A stretch of 64,000 nt of DNA, taken from contig JACDNX010000004.1 of assembly GCA_017656385.1 (NCBI GenBank), positions 1-64,000 of the forward strand. Reading direction: 5' to 3'. This DNA comes from Thermodesulfobacterium sp. (lineage in GTDB: Bacteria; Desulfobacterota; Thermodesulfobacteria; Thermodesulfobacteriales; Thermodesulfobacteriaceae). The notes beneath the pieces were generated by a model. The model worked only from the letters and a program-made list of their open reading frames with translations, was not told the origin of the DNA and made no database searches. This document shows, piece after piece, positions 35,073 to 44,622 of the stretch; the first letter of the stretch is position 1, and each line of letters starts with the position of its first letter. Both the position numbers and the translations under genes were made by a program.

Positions 35073-35742
35073 CTTCTACCAACTCACCTCTGTTAAGCCT
35101 GATGGTCTTTCCTAAGTTTTGATTTAAAATAATAGGATCGTGAGTTGCCAAAATAATTGTTTTTCCTTTTTCGTGAAAATCTTTCAAGATCTCAAGTATT
35201 TCGTTTATACTTGATGGATCTAAATTTCCGGTTGGTTCATCAGCTATTAAAATTTCTGGATCTCTTATAATCCCTCTTATAATCCCTACCTTCTGTTGTT
35301 CTCCTCCAGAAAGTTCTTTTACTTTTTTCTGTGCTTTTTCAGAGAGTTTAAATCTTTCTAAATACTCATAAATCAAAAATTTATCATTTTTAACAAATTT
35401 TTGTGAAAGAACTAAAGAAATTTTAATATTTTCATAAACTGTTAATTCTGGGAAAAGTTTATAATCTTGAAAAATAATCCCCAAATTTTGTCTAAAAAGA
35501 CTTAGTTCTTTTTTCTTTAGTTTAGAATAGGGAACATCTTCATAAAAAATTTCTCCTGAGGTGGGTTTTTCTTCTCTATAAATAAGTTTAAGCAAAGTAG
35601 TTTTACCTGATCCAGTAGGACCTGTAAGGATTACAAAATCTCCTTTATAAATTTTTAAATTGATATTAATAAGAGCCTTAAAATAAGGAGGATAAATTTT
35701 GCTCACATTTTGAAAAGTTAGCAGTGCCATTTGAAAAATCAT
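35065..35742 (-). CDS. ftsE: Cell division ATP-binding protein FtsE
   Basis: An ABC ATPase of 220-225 residues with Walker A GPTGSGKTT, signature KELSGGEQQKVGI and Walker B EILIADEPTGNLD, then ATHD. Y-loop and D-loop segments are close to classical FtsE. The start may be ATG 35742 or the ATG five codons later (35727, MALLTFQNVSK), which is nearer the usual N-terminus. It is the first gene of ftsE-ftsX-envC-like. Confidence 0.92.
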   Translation of the reverse strand: MIFQMALLTFQNVSKIYPPYFKALININLKIYKGDFVILTGPTGSGKTTLLKLIYREEKPTSGEIFYEDVPYSKLKKKELSLFRQNLGIIFQDYKLFPELTVYENIKISLVLSQKFVKNDKFLIYEYLERFKLSEKAQKKVKELSGGEQQKVGIIRGIIRDPEILIADEPTGNLDPSSINEILEILKDFHEKGKTIILATHDPIILNQNLGKTIRLNRGELVEDV

Positions 35743-35773
35743 TATAATTGAAAAAATTATTTTAACAAATCTT

Positions 35774-35801
35774 TTGACATTTAATAACTTTTTGTTATAT
35801 T
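35774..35801 (+). promoter_or_regulatory. Probable promoter of the PpiD-like gene
   Basis: TTGACA (35774-35779), a 16-base spacer and TATATT (35796-35801), 26 bases before the ATG at 35828. The -35 is a perfect consensus. The short inverted repeat ATAAC/GTTAT lies in the spacer. Confidence 0.6.
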
Positions 35802-35827
35802 TAAAAAAATTTTAAGATAAACTTTTT

Positions 35828-37645
35828 ATGTTAAGATCCTTAAGAAAAGGGGCTACATCATTATATGTCAAACTTTTTCTTGTTATTATTGTTGTTGTTT
35901 TTGTATTCTGGGGGATAGGCAATTTCGCTTCTGGAAGAAAAAATCTTGTAGCTAAGGTCAACGGAATACCTATTACTTTAAAGGAATTTTATGAATATTA
36001 TAACTTCCAGGTCTCAAGATTAAAACAAACTTTTGGAGAAATTTCAGCAAAAGATTTAGCCAAACTTAAATTAAAGGAACAGGTACTTGAAGACCTGATA
36101 AGAATAAAACTTCTTGAAAAACAAGCTGAAAAATTTAAAATCAAAATAACTCCTGTAGAAATTACTTACGCTATTTCTCAAATATCTTCTTTTCAAGAAA
36201 ATGGGAAATTTAGTATTCAAAAGTATCAGTATATTTTAAGGGAACTTGGTATCTCTCCTGAATTTTTTGAAAAACTTATTAAATCAGATTTGATTTATCA
36301 AAGGTTAAAACTCCTTCTTACTACACCTGTTTTAATCTCAGAAGAAGAAATCAAGGAATATCTTAAATACAACAAACAGATTTTAGAAATTTTAGAAACT
36401 GATCTACCTTTAAAAGGTTGTATTAAAAAAGTTGTTTTTTCTGAAAAGGATCTTGAAAACTATTATCTTGCCCATAGAGATATGTATAAAGAAGAAGAAA
36501 AGGTCAAATTAGTATATCTTTTCTTTCCATATAAAGGGAAGGCAGAGATTTCAGAAAAGGAAATTAAAGAATATTACGAAAAAAATATTGAAAGATTTAG
36601 AATACCTTTAAGAGTAAAATTAAAAAGAATTTTTATACCAGGAGATCATCCAGAAGCTTTTAAAAAAGCCCAAACTATAAAATCAAGATTAAAATCTCTC
36701 TCCGATTTTTCTAAGTTTGGAGCTACTGAAAGCAATTGGTTTGAAGAATCTGCTTTTCCAGAAGCAATTCGGGATATTATTAAAACTTCTCACCCTAAGG
36801 AGATAATTGGACCTATAAAAGTTACTTCAGGATATTTAATTTTGGGAATTGAAGATATACAACCAGAAAGAATTTTAAAGTTAGATGAGGTTAGGGCAGA
36901 AATTCGCAAATTTTTAGAAAAAGAAAAATTGGTAAAGAAAGTAAAAGAGAAAGTTGACAAAATTTATACAGAAGTGGTTAAAGCCAATGGGTTAAGTATC
37001 TGGGCTAAAGAAAATAATATTAAATTAAAAGAAACTAAATGGCTTACCAGAAAAGAATTGAGTAGAAAATTCAATAACTTTAAGTTAGCCCAGAATATTT
37101 TTAATGCTCCTAAGGGAGAATTTTTTTCTCCTGTTGAAACTCTGGAGGGAATATTGTTAATAGAGTTAAAAGATAAAAAACCAGAAAGAACTCTATCTTT
37201 TAAAGAAGTAAAACAGAAGGTAAAAAAAGATTTCCTTAATGATAAAGGAAAGGAGATCTGTGAAAGGAAAGCTCAACAGTTAATTAAAGAATTAAAGAAC
37301 AAAAATTTGAAAGAAAATATACTAATTCTTAAAAAATATAACACCAAGGAATTTAGAATAAAAAGATATGAATTAAGTCAAAATTTTTCTCCTGCAATTT
37401 ATCAAAAATTGATAAATGTTGGCAAAAAAGGGCTCATTGAAAAACCTTTCTGGGATGGGAAGGTTTTAAAAATATTTTATATAAAAAACATTATACCCTT
37501 TGAAGGCAAAATTGAAGAAAGAGAAATTTCAGAAATAGCTTTAAAACTCCTGAAAGAAAAGAGAGAAATCTGGTTTAACACTTGGTATCAACTTTTAAGG
37601 AAAAAAGCCAAGGTTAAATTTTATCCGGTTTTTGAAAGACTTTAG
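35828..37645 (+). CDS. PpiD/SurA-like periplasmic peptidyl-prolyl isomerase
   Basis: The 605-residue protein has one N-terminal membrane helix (about 14-34, LFLVIIVVVFVFWGIGNFASG). A SurA-type N-terminal chaperone domain follows (about 35-215, KVNGIPITLKEFYEYY). A central parvulin-type PPIase domain (about 240-355) contains VKLKRIFIP and GPIKVTSGYLILGIEDI. A long helical C-terminal part ends the protein. The layout is that of PpiD, a membrane-anchored chaperone for newly exported proteins. The PPIase domain is poorly conserved and may be weakly active or inactive. Confidence 0.85.
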   Translation: MLRSLRKGATSLYVKLFLVIIVVVFVFWGIGNFASGRKNLVAKVNGIPITLKEFYEYYNFQVSRLKQTFGEISAKDLAKLKLKEQVLEDLIRIKLLEKQAEKFKIKITPVEITYAISQISSFQENGKFSIQKYQYILRELGISPEFFEKLIKSDLIYQRLKLLLTTPVLISEEEIKEYLKYNKQILEILETDLPLKGCIKKVVFSEKDLENYYLAHRDMYKEEEKVKLVYLFFPYKGKAEISEKEIKEYYEKNIERFRIPLRVKLKRIFIPGDHPEAFKKAQTIKSRLKSLSDFSKFGATESNWFEESAFPEAIRDIIKTSHPKEIIGPIKVTSGYLILGIEDIQPERILKLDEVRAEIRKFLEKEKLVKKVKEKVDKIYTEVVKANGLSIWAKENNIKLKETKWLTRKELSRKFNNFKLAQNIFNAPKGEFFSPVETLEGILLIELKDKKPERTLSFKEVKQKVKKDFLNDKGKEICERKAQQLIKELKNKNLKENILILKKYNTKEFRIKRYELSQNFSPAIYQKLINVGKKGLIEKPFWDGKVLKIFYIKNIIPFEGKIEEREISEIALKLLKEKREIWFNTWYQLLRKKAKVKFYPVFERL

Positions 37646-37703
37646 AAAATTACCCAGTTTTTATTAAACCAAGAGGAAAGGAAATACAAAAGAGGAAAGG
37701 AGT

Positions 37704-40700
37704 ATGCCTAAAAGGACAGACATTAAAAAAATTCTAATCATAGGTTCTGGTCCTATAGTAATTGGACAGGCTTGTGAGTTTGATTATTCAGGGAGCCAAG
37801 CCTGTAAAGCTTTAAAAGAAGAAGGATATGAGATTATTCTGGTTAATTCTAATCCTGCTACTATAATGACTGATCCAGAAATGGCAGATAAAACCTATAT
37901 AGAACCCTTAACACCGGAAACATTAGAGTATATCATTAAAGAAGAACGTCCAGATGCTTTGCTACCTACTTTGGGTGGGCAAACAGGACTTAATATAGCT
38001 TTTGCCCTTGCTAAAAAGGGAGTTCTTGAAAAATATAAAGTTGAACTTATTGGAGCAAAAGCCTCTGCTATTGAGAAAGCAGAAAGCAGAGAACATTTCA
38101 GAAAGGCTATGGAAAATATCGGTTTAAAAGTGCCAAAAAGTGCTATTGTGCACTCAATTTCTGAAGCTGAAAAGATCATTAAGGAAATAGGATTTCCTGT
38201 AATAGTCAGACCAAGTTTTACATTGGGTGGCACAGGAGGAGGAGTAGCTTACAATATTGAAGAGCTTAGAGAGATTGTAGAATTGGGTCTGGATATGTCC
38301 CTAATTCATCAGGTAATGCTTGAAGAATCTGTTATAGGATGGAAAGAATTTGAACTGGAAGTAATGAGAGATTTTAAAGATAATGTGGTAATTATCTGTT
38401 CTATTGAAAATTTCGATCCCATGGGAGTTCATACTGGAGACTCCATTACTGTTGCTCCTGCTCAAACCCTTAGTGATAAAGAGTATCAAAGAATGAGAAC
38501 AGCTGCTCAGGCTATAATTAGAGAAATAGGAGTAGAAACTGGTGGTTCAAATATTCAGTTTGCTATAAATCCCAAAAATGGAGATATGGTTGTAATAGAA
38601 ATGAATCCAAGGGTTTCTCGTTCATCTGCTCTGGCAAGTAAAGCAACGGGTTACCCTATTGCTAAAATCGCTGCAAAATTAGCTATAGGTTATACACTTG
38701 ATGAACTTCCCAATGACATCACTAAGGAAACTAAAGCAGCTTTTGAACCCACCATAGATTATGTGGTTGTTAAAATTCCGAGATTCACTTTTGAAAAATT
38801 TCCAGAATGTCCAGACGAAATCACCACTTCCATGAGATCTGTTGGAGAAACAATGGCAATTGGAAGAACTTTTAAGGAGGCTTTGCAGAAGGCTATTAGG
38901 GGATTAGAAATAGGAAGATATGGATTTGGTGCTGATGGTAAATCTCCATCTGATCAGGGAATTATTCTACCTAAGGAAGCAATAAGAGAAAAGCTTGTGC
39001 GTCCAAATAGCCAAAGACTTTTTTATATAAGAGAAGCTTTTAAAGCTGGATTTACTATAGAAGAAATTTACAGTTTAACATACATTGATCCGTGGTTTCT
39101 ATCTCATTTAAAAGAAATCTTTGATAAAAGCGAAGAACTTAAAGGTAAAAAACTGGAAGAAATCAAAGAAGAAATGAGAGAACTCAAACAGATGGGTTTT
39201 TCTGATTATCAAATAGCTTTTCTAACAGGAGCTACTGAATTACAAGTAAGAGAATATAGAAAATCCTTAGGAATAAAACCTACTTTTAAACTTATAGATA
39301 CCTGTGCTGCAGAATTTGAAGCCTATACACCTTATTATTATTCTTCTTGGGAAGTAGAAAATGAGTCAAGAGTATCCAAAAATAAAAAAGTTTTGATAAT
39401 AGGTGGGGGGCCAAACAGAATAGGGCAGGGGATAGAATTTGATTATTGCTGTGTGCACGCTTCCTTAGCGTTAAAAGAGCGTGGTATCGAAGCTATTATG
39501 GTAAATTCAAACCCTGAAACAGTTTCAACTGATTACGATATATCTACCAGACTTTATTTTGAACCTTTGACCTTGGAGCATATCCTAAACATTTATGAAG
39601 AAGAAAATCCCGATGGAGTAATAGTTCAATTTGGAGGACAAACACCTATAAATTTAGCTGTTCCTCTTTATAAAGCTGGAGTAAAAATACTTGGCACCTC
39701 TCCAGAAAATATTGATAGAGCTGAAAATAGAGAAAAATTTGATCAGCTTTTAGGAAAACTTGGGCTTAAAAGACCGAAAGCTGGAACTGCTTTTAGTGCT
39801 GATGAAGCTTTAAAAGTGGCACAAAATATAGGATATCCTTTACTTGTTCGCCCCTCTTATGTGCTTGGTGGAAGAGCTATGAAAATAGTCTATACAGAAG
39901 AAGAATTAAAAAATTTTATTGAAACAGCAGTTAAGGTGAATCCAGAACATCCTATTCTCTTAGATAAGTTTTTAGAGGATGCTATAGAAATTGATGTAGA
40001 TGCAATTTCAGATGGAGAAACAGTTGTTGTAGCAGGTATAATGGAGCACATTGAAGAAGCAGGAATTCATTCTGGAGATTCAGCCTGTATCCTACCTCCC
40101 TTACATATTCCTGATAAACTTATAGAAGAAATAAAAGAAGCAACTAAACTCTTAGCAAAAGAGTTGGAAGTCAAAGGGCTTATTAATGTGCAGTATGCTA
40201 TAAAAGATAATCAACTTTATGTTCTGGAAGTTAATCCCCGAGCTTCAAGAACTGTTCCCTTTGTTTCAAAAGCTATAGGGGTCCCTCTTGCCAAACTTGC
40301 TACCTGGATAATGATAGGAGAAACTTTAAAAGACATAGGATTTACCAAGGAAGTTACTCCTTCATATTATTCAGTAAAAGAAGTTGTTTTCCCATTTAAA
40401 AGATTTCCCAGGGTTGATGTAATACTGGGACCTGAAATGAAATCAACAGGTGAAGTAATGGGAATAGATTGGGATCCTGCCTTAGCTTATGCTAAGGCTC
40501 AGATTGCTGCAGGAATGAAATTGCCAACCGAAGGAACAGTTTTTATTTCTGTTAAAGATGAAGATAAACCCATGGTTGTTCCCATTGCCAAAAGTCTTTC
40601 AGAACTTGGTTTTAAATTAATTGCTACAAAAGGAACTGCTCAATTCTTAAAATCTTTTAATATAGAAGTAAATGAAGTGCCTAAAATTTCAGAACACATA

Positions 40701-40955
40701 AGACCTAATATTCTGGATCTAATAAAAAATAAAGAAATCGCCTTGGCTATTAACACAGCCAAAGGAAAAGAAAGCAAGGACGATGCTTATCTGATAAGAA
40801 GATATACTATGGAACTGGATATTCCTTATGCTACTACTTTATCTTGTGCAAGGGCTATGGTTGAAAGTATTAAAAGGTTAAAAACAAAACCTCTCTCTTT
40901 TTGCCCTATTCAAAAATATTATACTCATCTTGATTACAGGTTTTACAAGAGATAA
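37704..40955 (+). CDS. carB: Carbamoyl-phosphate synthase, large subunit
   Basis: Makes carbamoyl phosphate for pyrimidines and arginine. The 1083-residue protein has two homologous halves, each with an ATP-grasp domain ([10 protein letters not shown] and [12 protein letters not shown] in the first; [10 protein letters not shown] and [11 protein letters not shown] in the second), then the MGS-like allosteric domain at the C-terminus (about 940-1083). AGGAAAGGAG lies just before the ATG. The glutaminase subunit gene is not adjacent. The 3' end overlaps convergent birA by 13 bp. Confidence 0.98.
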   Translation: MPKRTDIKKILIIGSGPIVIGQACEFDYSGSQACKALKEEGYEIILVNSNPATIMTDPEMADKTYIEPLTPETLEYIIKEERPDALLPTLGGQTGLNIAFALAKKGVLEKYKVELIGAKASAIEKAESREHFRKAMENIGLKVPKSAIVHSISEAEKIIKEIGFPVIVRPSFTLGGTGGGVAYNIEELREIVELGLDMSLIHQVMLEESVIGWKEFELEVMRDFKDNVVIICSIENFDPMGVHTGDSITVAPAQTLSDKEYQRMRTAAQAIIREIGVETGGSNIQFAINPKNGDMVVIEMNPRVSRSSALASKATGYPIAKIAAKLAIGYTLDELPNDITKETKAAFEPTIDYVVVKIPRFTFEKFPECPDEITTSMRSVGETMAIGRTFKEALQKAIRGLEIGRYGFGADGKSPSDQGIILPKEAIREKLVRPNSQRLFYIREAFKAGFTIEEIYSLTYIDPWFLSHLKEIFDKSEELKGKKLEEIKEEMRELKQMGFSDYQIAFLTGATELQVREYRKSLGIKPTFKLIDTCAAEFEAYTPYYYSSWEVENESRVSKNKKVLIIGGGPNRIGQGIEFDYCCVHASLALKERGIEAIMVNSNPETVSTDYDISTRLYFEPLTLEHILNIYEEENPDGVIVQFGGQTPINLAVPLYKAGVKILGTSPENIDRAENREKFDQLLGKLGLKRPKAGTAFSADEALKVAQNIGYPLLVRPSYVLGGRAMKIVYTEEELKNFIETAVKVNPEHPILLDKFLEDAIEIDVDAISDGETVVVAGIMEHIEEAGIHSGDSACILPPLHIPDKLIEEIKEATKLLAKELEVKGLINVQYAIKDNQLYVLEVNPRASRTVPFVSKAIGVPLAKLATWIMIGETLKDIGFTKEVTPSYYSVKEVVFPFKRFPRVDVILGPEMKSTGEVMGIDWDPALAYAKAQIAAGMKLPTEGTVFISVKDEDKPMVVPIAKSLSELGFKLIATKGTAQFLKSFNIEVNEVPKISEHIRPNILDLIKNKEIALAINTAKGKESKDDAYLIRRYTMELDIPYATTLSCARAMVESIKRLKTKPLSFCPIQKYYTHLDYRFYKR

Positions 40956-41725
40956 AAAATTTCTCCTGAAGAAAATTCTAAAACTTCTTTAGAAGAAATC
41001 TCCTCTACTAAAAGAGTTCCTTTTTCAGTAATATCTACAGCCTTTCCTATAACAATATATTCTTCTTTATCAAAATTGTATGAATAAATTACACAATTTC
41101 CAATTGTATCAGAAAAAGTTTTAAAATCTTCTCTTATCAAATTTACAATTTTTTCTTCTTCAAGCTCTTTTCTTTCGTAAAATCTCAAAAAACCAAAATA
41201 ATATCTTAACCAGTAAATTGTAACTTCTAAAACCTTTAAAATGGATAACTCTTTTCCCAAAATTTTTTTAAAACTGGTAGCAGGAAGATTATCTGGTAAT
41301 GGGTTATTAATATTCATACCTATACCAGCAATATACCAATTATCAAATCTTTCTAACAGAACGCCTCCTATCTTTTTTCCATTAAAATGAAGATCATTAA
41401 TCCACTTAATCCTTGCCTGCTCAATATTAAAATAATTAGCACACCTTACCATAGCCAAACCAAAAATTAAAGAGATGAGAGAAGCGTTTTCTGGCAGAAA
41501 TTCATCATAGATACTAATTGCCATCCAAAGACCACCTTCTTGAGCAAACCACTTTCTATCAAATCTCCCCTTAGCCTCAGATAAAACATCAGCTCTTACT
41601 ATTCTCCCATTGGCTTTTTCTGGATGAATAGCAATCAGATCTTTAATAAGGCTCATTGCCCGGTTAAGGTTTTTATAGTGCCAGATTTCCTGACCTATTT
41701 CTGGGAAATATCTGGAATAGTCCAA
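40943..41725 (-). CDS. birA: Biotin-[biotin carrier] protein ligase without DNA-binding domain
   Basis: Attaches biotin to the carrier protein encoded directly upstream. The 260-residue protein has [26 protein letters not shown]. This region corresponds to the biotin-binding GRGR loop of BirA, here changed to [23 protein letters not shown] and [10 protein letters not shown] follow, with a short C-terminal cap domain. There is no N-terminal helix-turn-helix, so it is unlikely to repress biotin genes. It ends the acc operon and lies 2 bp after the carrier gene. Confidence 0.85.
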   Translation of the reverse strand: MDYSRYFPEIGQEIWHYKNLNRAMSLIKDLIAIHPEKANGRIVRADVLSEAKGRFDRKWFAQEGGLWMAISIYDEFLPENASLISLIFGLAMVRCANYFNIEQARIKWINDLHFNGKKIGGVLLERFDNWYIAGIGMNINNPLPDNLPATSFKKILGKELSILKVLEVTIYWLRYYFGFLRFYERKELEEEKIVNLIREDFKTFSDTIGNCVIYSYNFDKEEYIVIGKAVDITEKGTLLVEEISSKEVLEFSSGEIFYLL

Positions 41726-41727
41726 TT

Positions 41728-42390
41728 TTAAAAATCAGACCATTCTTCTTTTATTCTTTCAATAATTTTTTGTAGATAAGGAAGATTCTCTTCCTGACAG
41801 AAACCGAGTAAAGGTTGGTCTCTTTCTACAAGTTGAAAAGGTGTAAAATAAATATAATACAATACAAAATTTCCATCTTCAGAAAAATAAATAGGAGTTT
41901 CTCTTTTCATAAAAGTCATTATCAAAACTTCTTCTCCTTTTTTAACTTTAACCTTGCCCAACCCTTGTTTTTCCAAACGAGAAGCAAGAGCAGGACTCAA
42001 AATATATCTTGCTGTTTCAGGAGCTTTTATTATATAAAGAGCAGAAAGTAAAATTTCTGAAATAATTTCTTTTTGAGAGAGGGGATGCTTAATTTCTAAA
42101 ATTGTTTCTTCAGCTTCTACAAATTTATTTAGAAGATCTGTTCTCAAATTTTGAACTATACCATTTATTTTAGCTCTTATGATCTTTTGATTTTTTTCTC
42201 TTTCGAGAACAAAAAGAGGGCTTCCTGGTTTTTCAAGCCATTTACCAGATGGACCTCTTACAGTATCTCCCTCTTTAACTTTAAATTCTTTTATATAACC
42301 CGTATGAGGTGTTAATACAGGATAAATCTTATAGGGATTAGCTTTAAACTTTTGCAACATTAAATTAAGATTTTGATACTCTATTTTCAT
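41728..42390 (-). CDS. Divergent biotin carrier-like protein
   Basis: The 220-residue protein contains a biotinyl/lipoyl-type barrel at about residues 22-104. TPHTGYIKEFKVKEGDTV opens the domain. VLEREKNQKIIRAKINGIV aligns with the biotin hairpin, placing Lys66 exactly where the biotinylated lysine of the usual EAMKM motif stands. The flanking methionines are replaced (EKN). The C-terminal half (about 105-220) is unlike ordinary carrier proteins and unrecognised. It lies between the carboxyltransferase fusion and birA. A role as the BCCP of this carboxylase is inferred from position and lysine alignment. Confidence 0.65.
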   Translation of the reverse strand: MKIEYQNLNLMLQKFKANPYKIYPVLTPHTGYIKEFKVKEGDTVRGPSGKWLEKPGSPLFVLEREKNQKIIRAKINGIVQNLRTDLLNKFVEAEETILEIKHPLSQKEIISEILLSALYIIKAPETARYILSPALASRLEKQGLGKVKVKKGEEVLIMTFMKRETPIYFSEDGNFVLYYIYFTPFQLVERDQPLLGFCQEENLPYLQKIIERIKEEWSDF

Positions 42391-42399
42391 ATCTATCTC

Positions 42400-44616
42400 T
42401 TACCTGTAATATAAATTTTTACCTCCCATAGTGAGTAGAGCAGTAAAAAGTTTTTTCCTTAATTCTCTTCTATCCCAGATACCTTGAATATGTCCTCTTT
42501 TTAAAGCATTTTTTGCACTATGGTAATCTGGAGGAACATCTTGTCCAGTTGTTTCTCTTATTACTCGCGGGCCTGCAAATCCCAATCTGGTAGATTTAAG
42601 AGCAAATTGATAAGGAGCTGATCCTAAAAAGCTTGCCACAGGACCTGCATAAGAATTATTATCATATACCACTATATAAAGCCCTCCAGCATCTACATAG
42701 TCTCTTACAGCCATTGTGCACCTTGGCATTTGAATTAATCCCAAGGTTCCTTCATGAATTCTTATTCCTCCTGTAGTATGAACTAAAGCCAAAAAAGGAC
42801 GACGGGTGATTTTAGCAAGCTCAATTGCTCTTATAAACTTTTCTCCTTCAGCTACTCCAACTGTGCCCTGTCTGAACTCTCCTACCAACATAACTGCAAC
42901 TAAGGATATGCCTCCTATTTTTGCTTCAAAAGAAAGAAGAGCAGATTTTAAACCAGTCCTCTTTCTCGCTGCTTTTAATCTTTCAGCATAACCCTCAAAT
43001 TCTAAAGGATTACCTGAAGCTATGTTATCATTAAATGTTCTTACACTATTTTTATCAAAAATATTATTGAGATACCATTTATACTCTAATGGAAAGTGAT
43101 ATCCGCAATTAGGACAAACTCCACAAAATTCTCCATAAAGATCAGGCACCCATATATCAGGACATCCATATTTTTCAGCTTCAGGACAGGTTACAGTTCT
43201 GTCTTCCAAAGCCAGAGGACTTGTATAAGGACTAATTTCTTCCTCTGTTAAAGTTGGCGCTGGAAGTTTAGTTTTAACTTTTTTACCTACGATAAGATTA
43301 TAAACTGTTTTTACAGGATCTGAAACCGGCTTAAAAAGTAAAGAAGATTCTGTAGTTAACTCATCAATAAATTTTTTAAAACTTCTGTGTCCTGCTTTAA
43401 GAATTTTATATTTAATTTCATTTTTAAATTTCAAACTTAGATTATGACTAAAATTGATAAAGGTTTTAAATGTGCTTTTGGGCTCACACACTGCCCATTG
43501 AGCCATTTTTTTATATTTTTTATATCTATTTTCAATTAAAATCTCCTTTTCATCCTCATCAAGATCCCAGTTGACATAAAATTTAAAATCCTCTGTATCC
43601 TGTTTTGAAAGTGCATATTTTCTCAAAAATTTTAAACTTCTTGTCTGTAAAACCACTTCGTCTGTAGCTCTTATCAATTCAAACTTTAGCTTTCTAAAAA
43701 ATTCGTAATCTTTTCTTCTTGCTCCAAGAGGTGGTTCAGAAATAATTCTGTCTATGGTTCCAAACTCCAAATTATCCTTAGCAGTTAACTTTAAAGCTTT
43801 AGCACATTTTTCTACCAGTTCTCTGGGTGGTCTTCCTTCTTTGAGTTTTGCTTCAATCGCTGCGGCTCCCTCAGGACTGATGACTGAATAATACCCCTTT
43901 TCAGCCATTAACCTCATATCTGCAAGGCCTATGGCTTCAGCTCCTCCGGAACCACCTTCAGAAATAAAAGCAACAGTAGGAACTTTAAGCTTTGCCATAT
44001 AATATAGATTTCTTGCTATTTGTTGAGCAGCCCCAGGGTAGTCCTCAATGGGATAGGCTCCAGGAGTAAAAATAAAAAAATGTATAGGTATCCCTTCTGT
44101 TTCTGCCATTTTCATATAGCGAAGAGCCTTTTCATTACCCCAGGGTTTTGCACTCCCTCCTTGACGAAACTCCTCACCATGTCCCTTTTCATGCCCAATA
44201 ACCATTACCTGATGAAAATAAAGATCATTTCCCACTTTTCTCACTATCATTGCCTTGGCACATACTATAGCAGGATCTATATTTAATTCTTCCTCCCCTC
44301 CCAATTCCATATAAGAATCATAAACATTCTCCAAAATATCCTGAAGAGTAAATCTTTGAGGATGTCTTGTAATTTTCACAATTTCATAAGGAGTAAGGCT
44401 TTTTTCTCCTTCCTCTAATATAGAATTAAGACGGTTTTCAGTCTGAAGAATAAAGTTTTCTATAAATTTGCTGTCATACTGATAAAAATTCTCATAAACT
44501 TGAGAAATTTCTTCAATCAGAGAAGATATATTGAAGAACTTTTCACCTTTTATATCTTTTATATAAACGGCTGTGTCTAAGAGATCTTTAATTTTTCTAT
44601 GCCATTCAAGTTTCAT
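42400..44616 (-). CDS. Acetyl-CoA carboxylase carboxyltransferase, fused alpha/beta subunits
   Basis: The 738-residue protein joins an AccA-like half (about 1-330, with AMIVRKVGN, SAKPWGNEKALRYMK, FISEGGSGGAEAIG and ISPEGAAAIEAK) to an AccD-like half (about 470-738). The second half begins with a cysteine-rich zinc region (CPEAEKYGCP, CGVCPNCGYHF) and has VHTTGGIRIHEG, GPVASFLGS and FAGPRVIRETTGQ. The order alpha then beta is unlike that of separate E. coli subunits but is known in sulfate-reducing bacteria. It transfers the carboxyl group from biotin to acyl-CoA. It lies 6 bp from accC and 9 bp from the carrier gene. Confidence 0.88.
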   Translation of the reverse strand: MKLEWHRKIKDLLDTAVYIKDIKGEKFFNISSLIEEISQVYENFYQYDSKFIENFILQTENRLNSILEEGEKSLTPYEIVKITRHPQRFTLQDILENVYDSYMELGGEEELNIDPAIVCAKAMIVRKVGNDLYFHQVMVIGHEKGHGEEFRQGGSAKPWGNEKALRYMKMAETEGIPIHFFIFTPGAYPIEDYPGAAQQIARNLYYMAKLKVPTVAFISEGGSGGAEAIGLADMRLMAEKGYYSVISPEGAAAIEAKLKEGRPPRELVEKCAKALKLTAKDNLEFGTIDRIISEPPLGARRKDYEFFRKLKFELIRATDEVVLQTRSLKFLRKYALSKQDTEDFKFYVNWDLDEDEKEILIENRYKKYKKMAQWAVCEPKSTFKTFINFSHNLSLKFKNEIKYKILKAGHRSFKKFIDELTTESSLLFKPVSDPVKTVYNLIVGKKVKTKLPAPTLTEEEISPYTSPLALEDRTVTCPEAEKYGCPDIWVPDLYGEFCGVCPNCGYHFPLEYKWYLNNIFDKNSVRTFNDNIASGNPLEFEGYAERLKAARKRTGLKSALLSFEAKIGGISLVAVMLVGEFRQGTVGVAEGEKFIRAIELAKITRRPFLALVHTTGGIRIHEGTLGLIQMPRCTMAVRDYVDAGGLYIVVYDNNSYAGPVASFLGSAPYQFALKSTRLGFAGPRVIRETTGQDVPPDYHSAKNALKRGHIQGIWDRRELRKKLFTALLTMGGKNLYYR

Positions 44617-44622
44617 AAGTCT

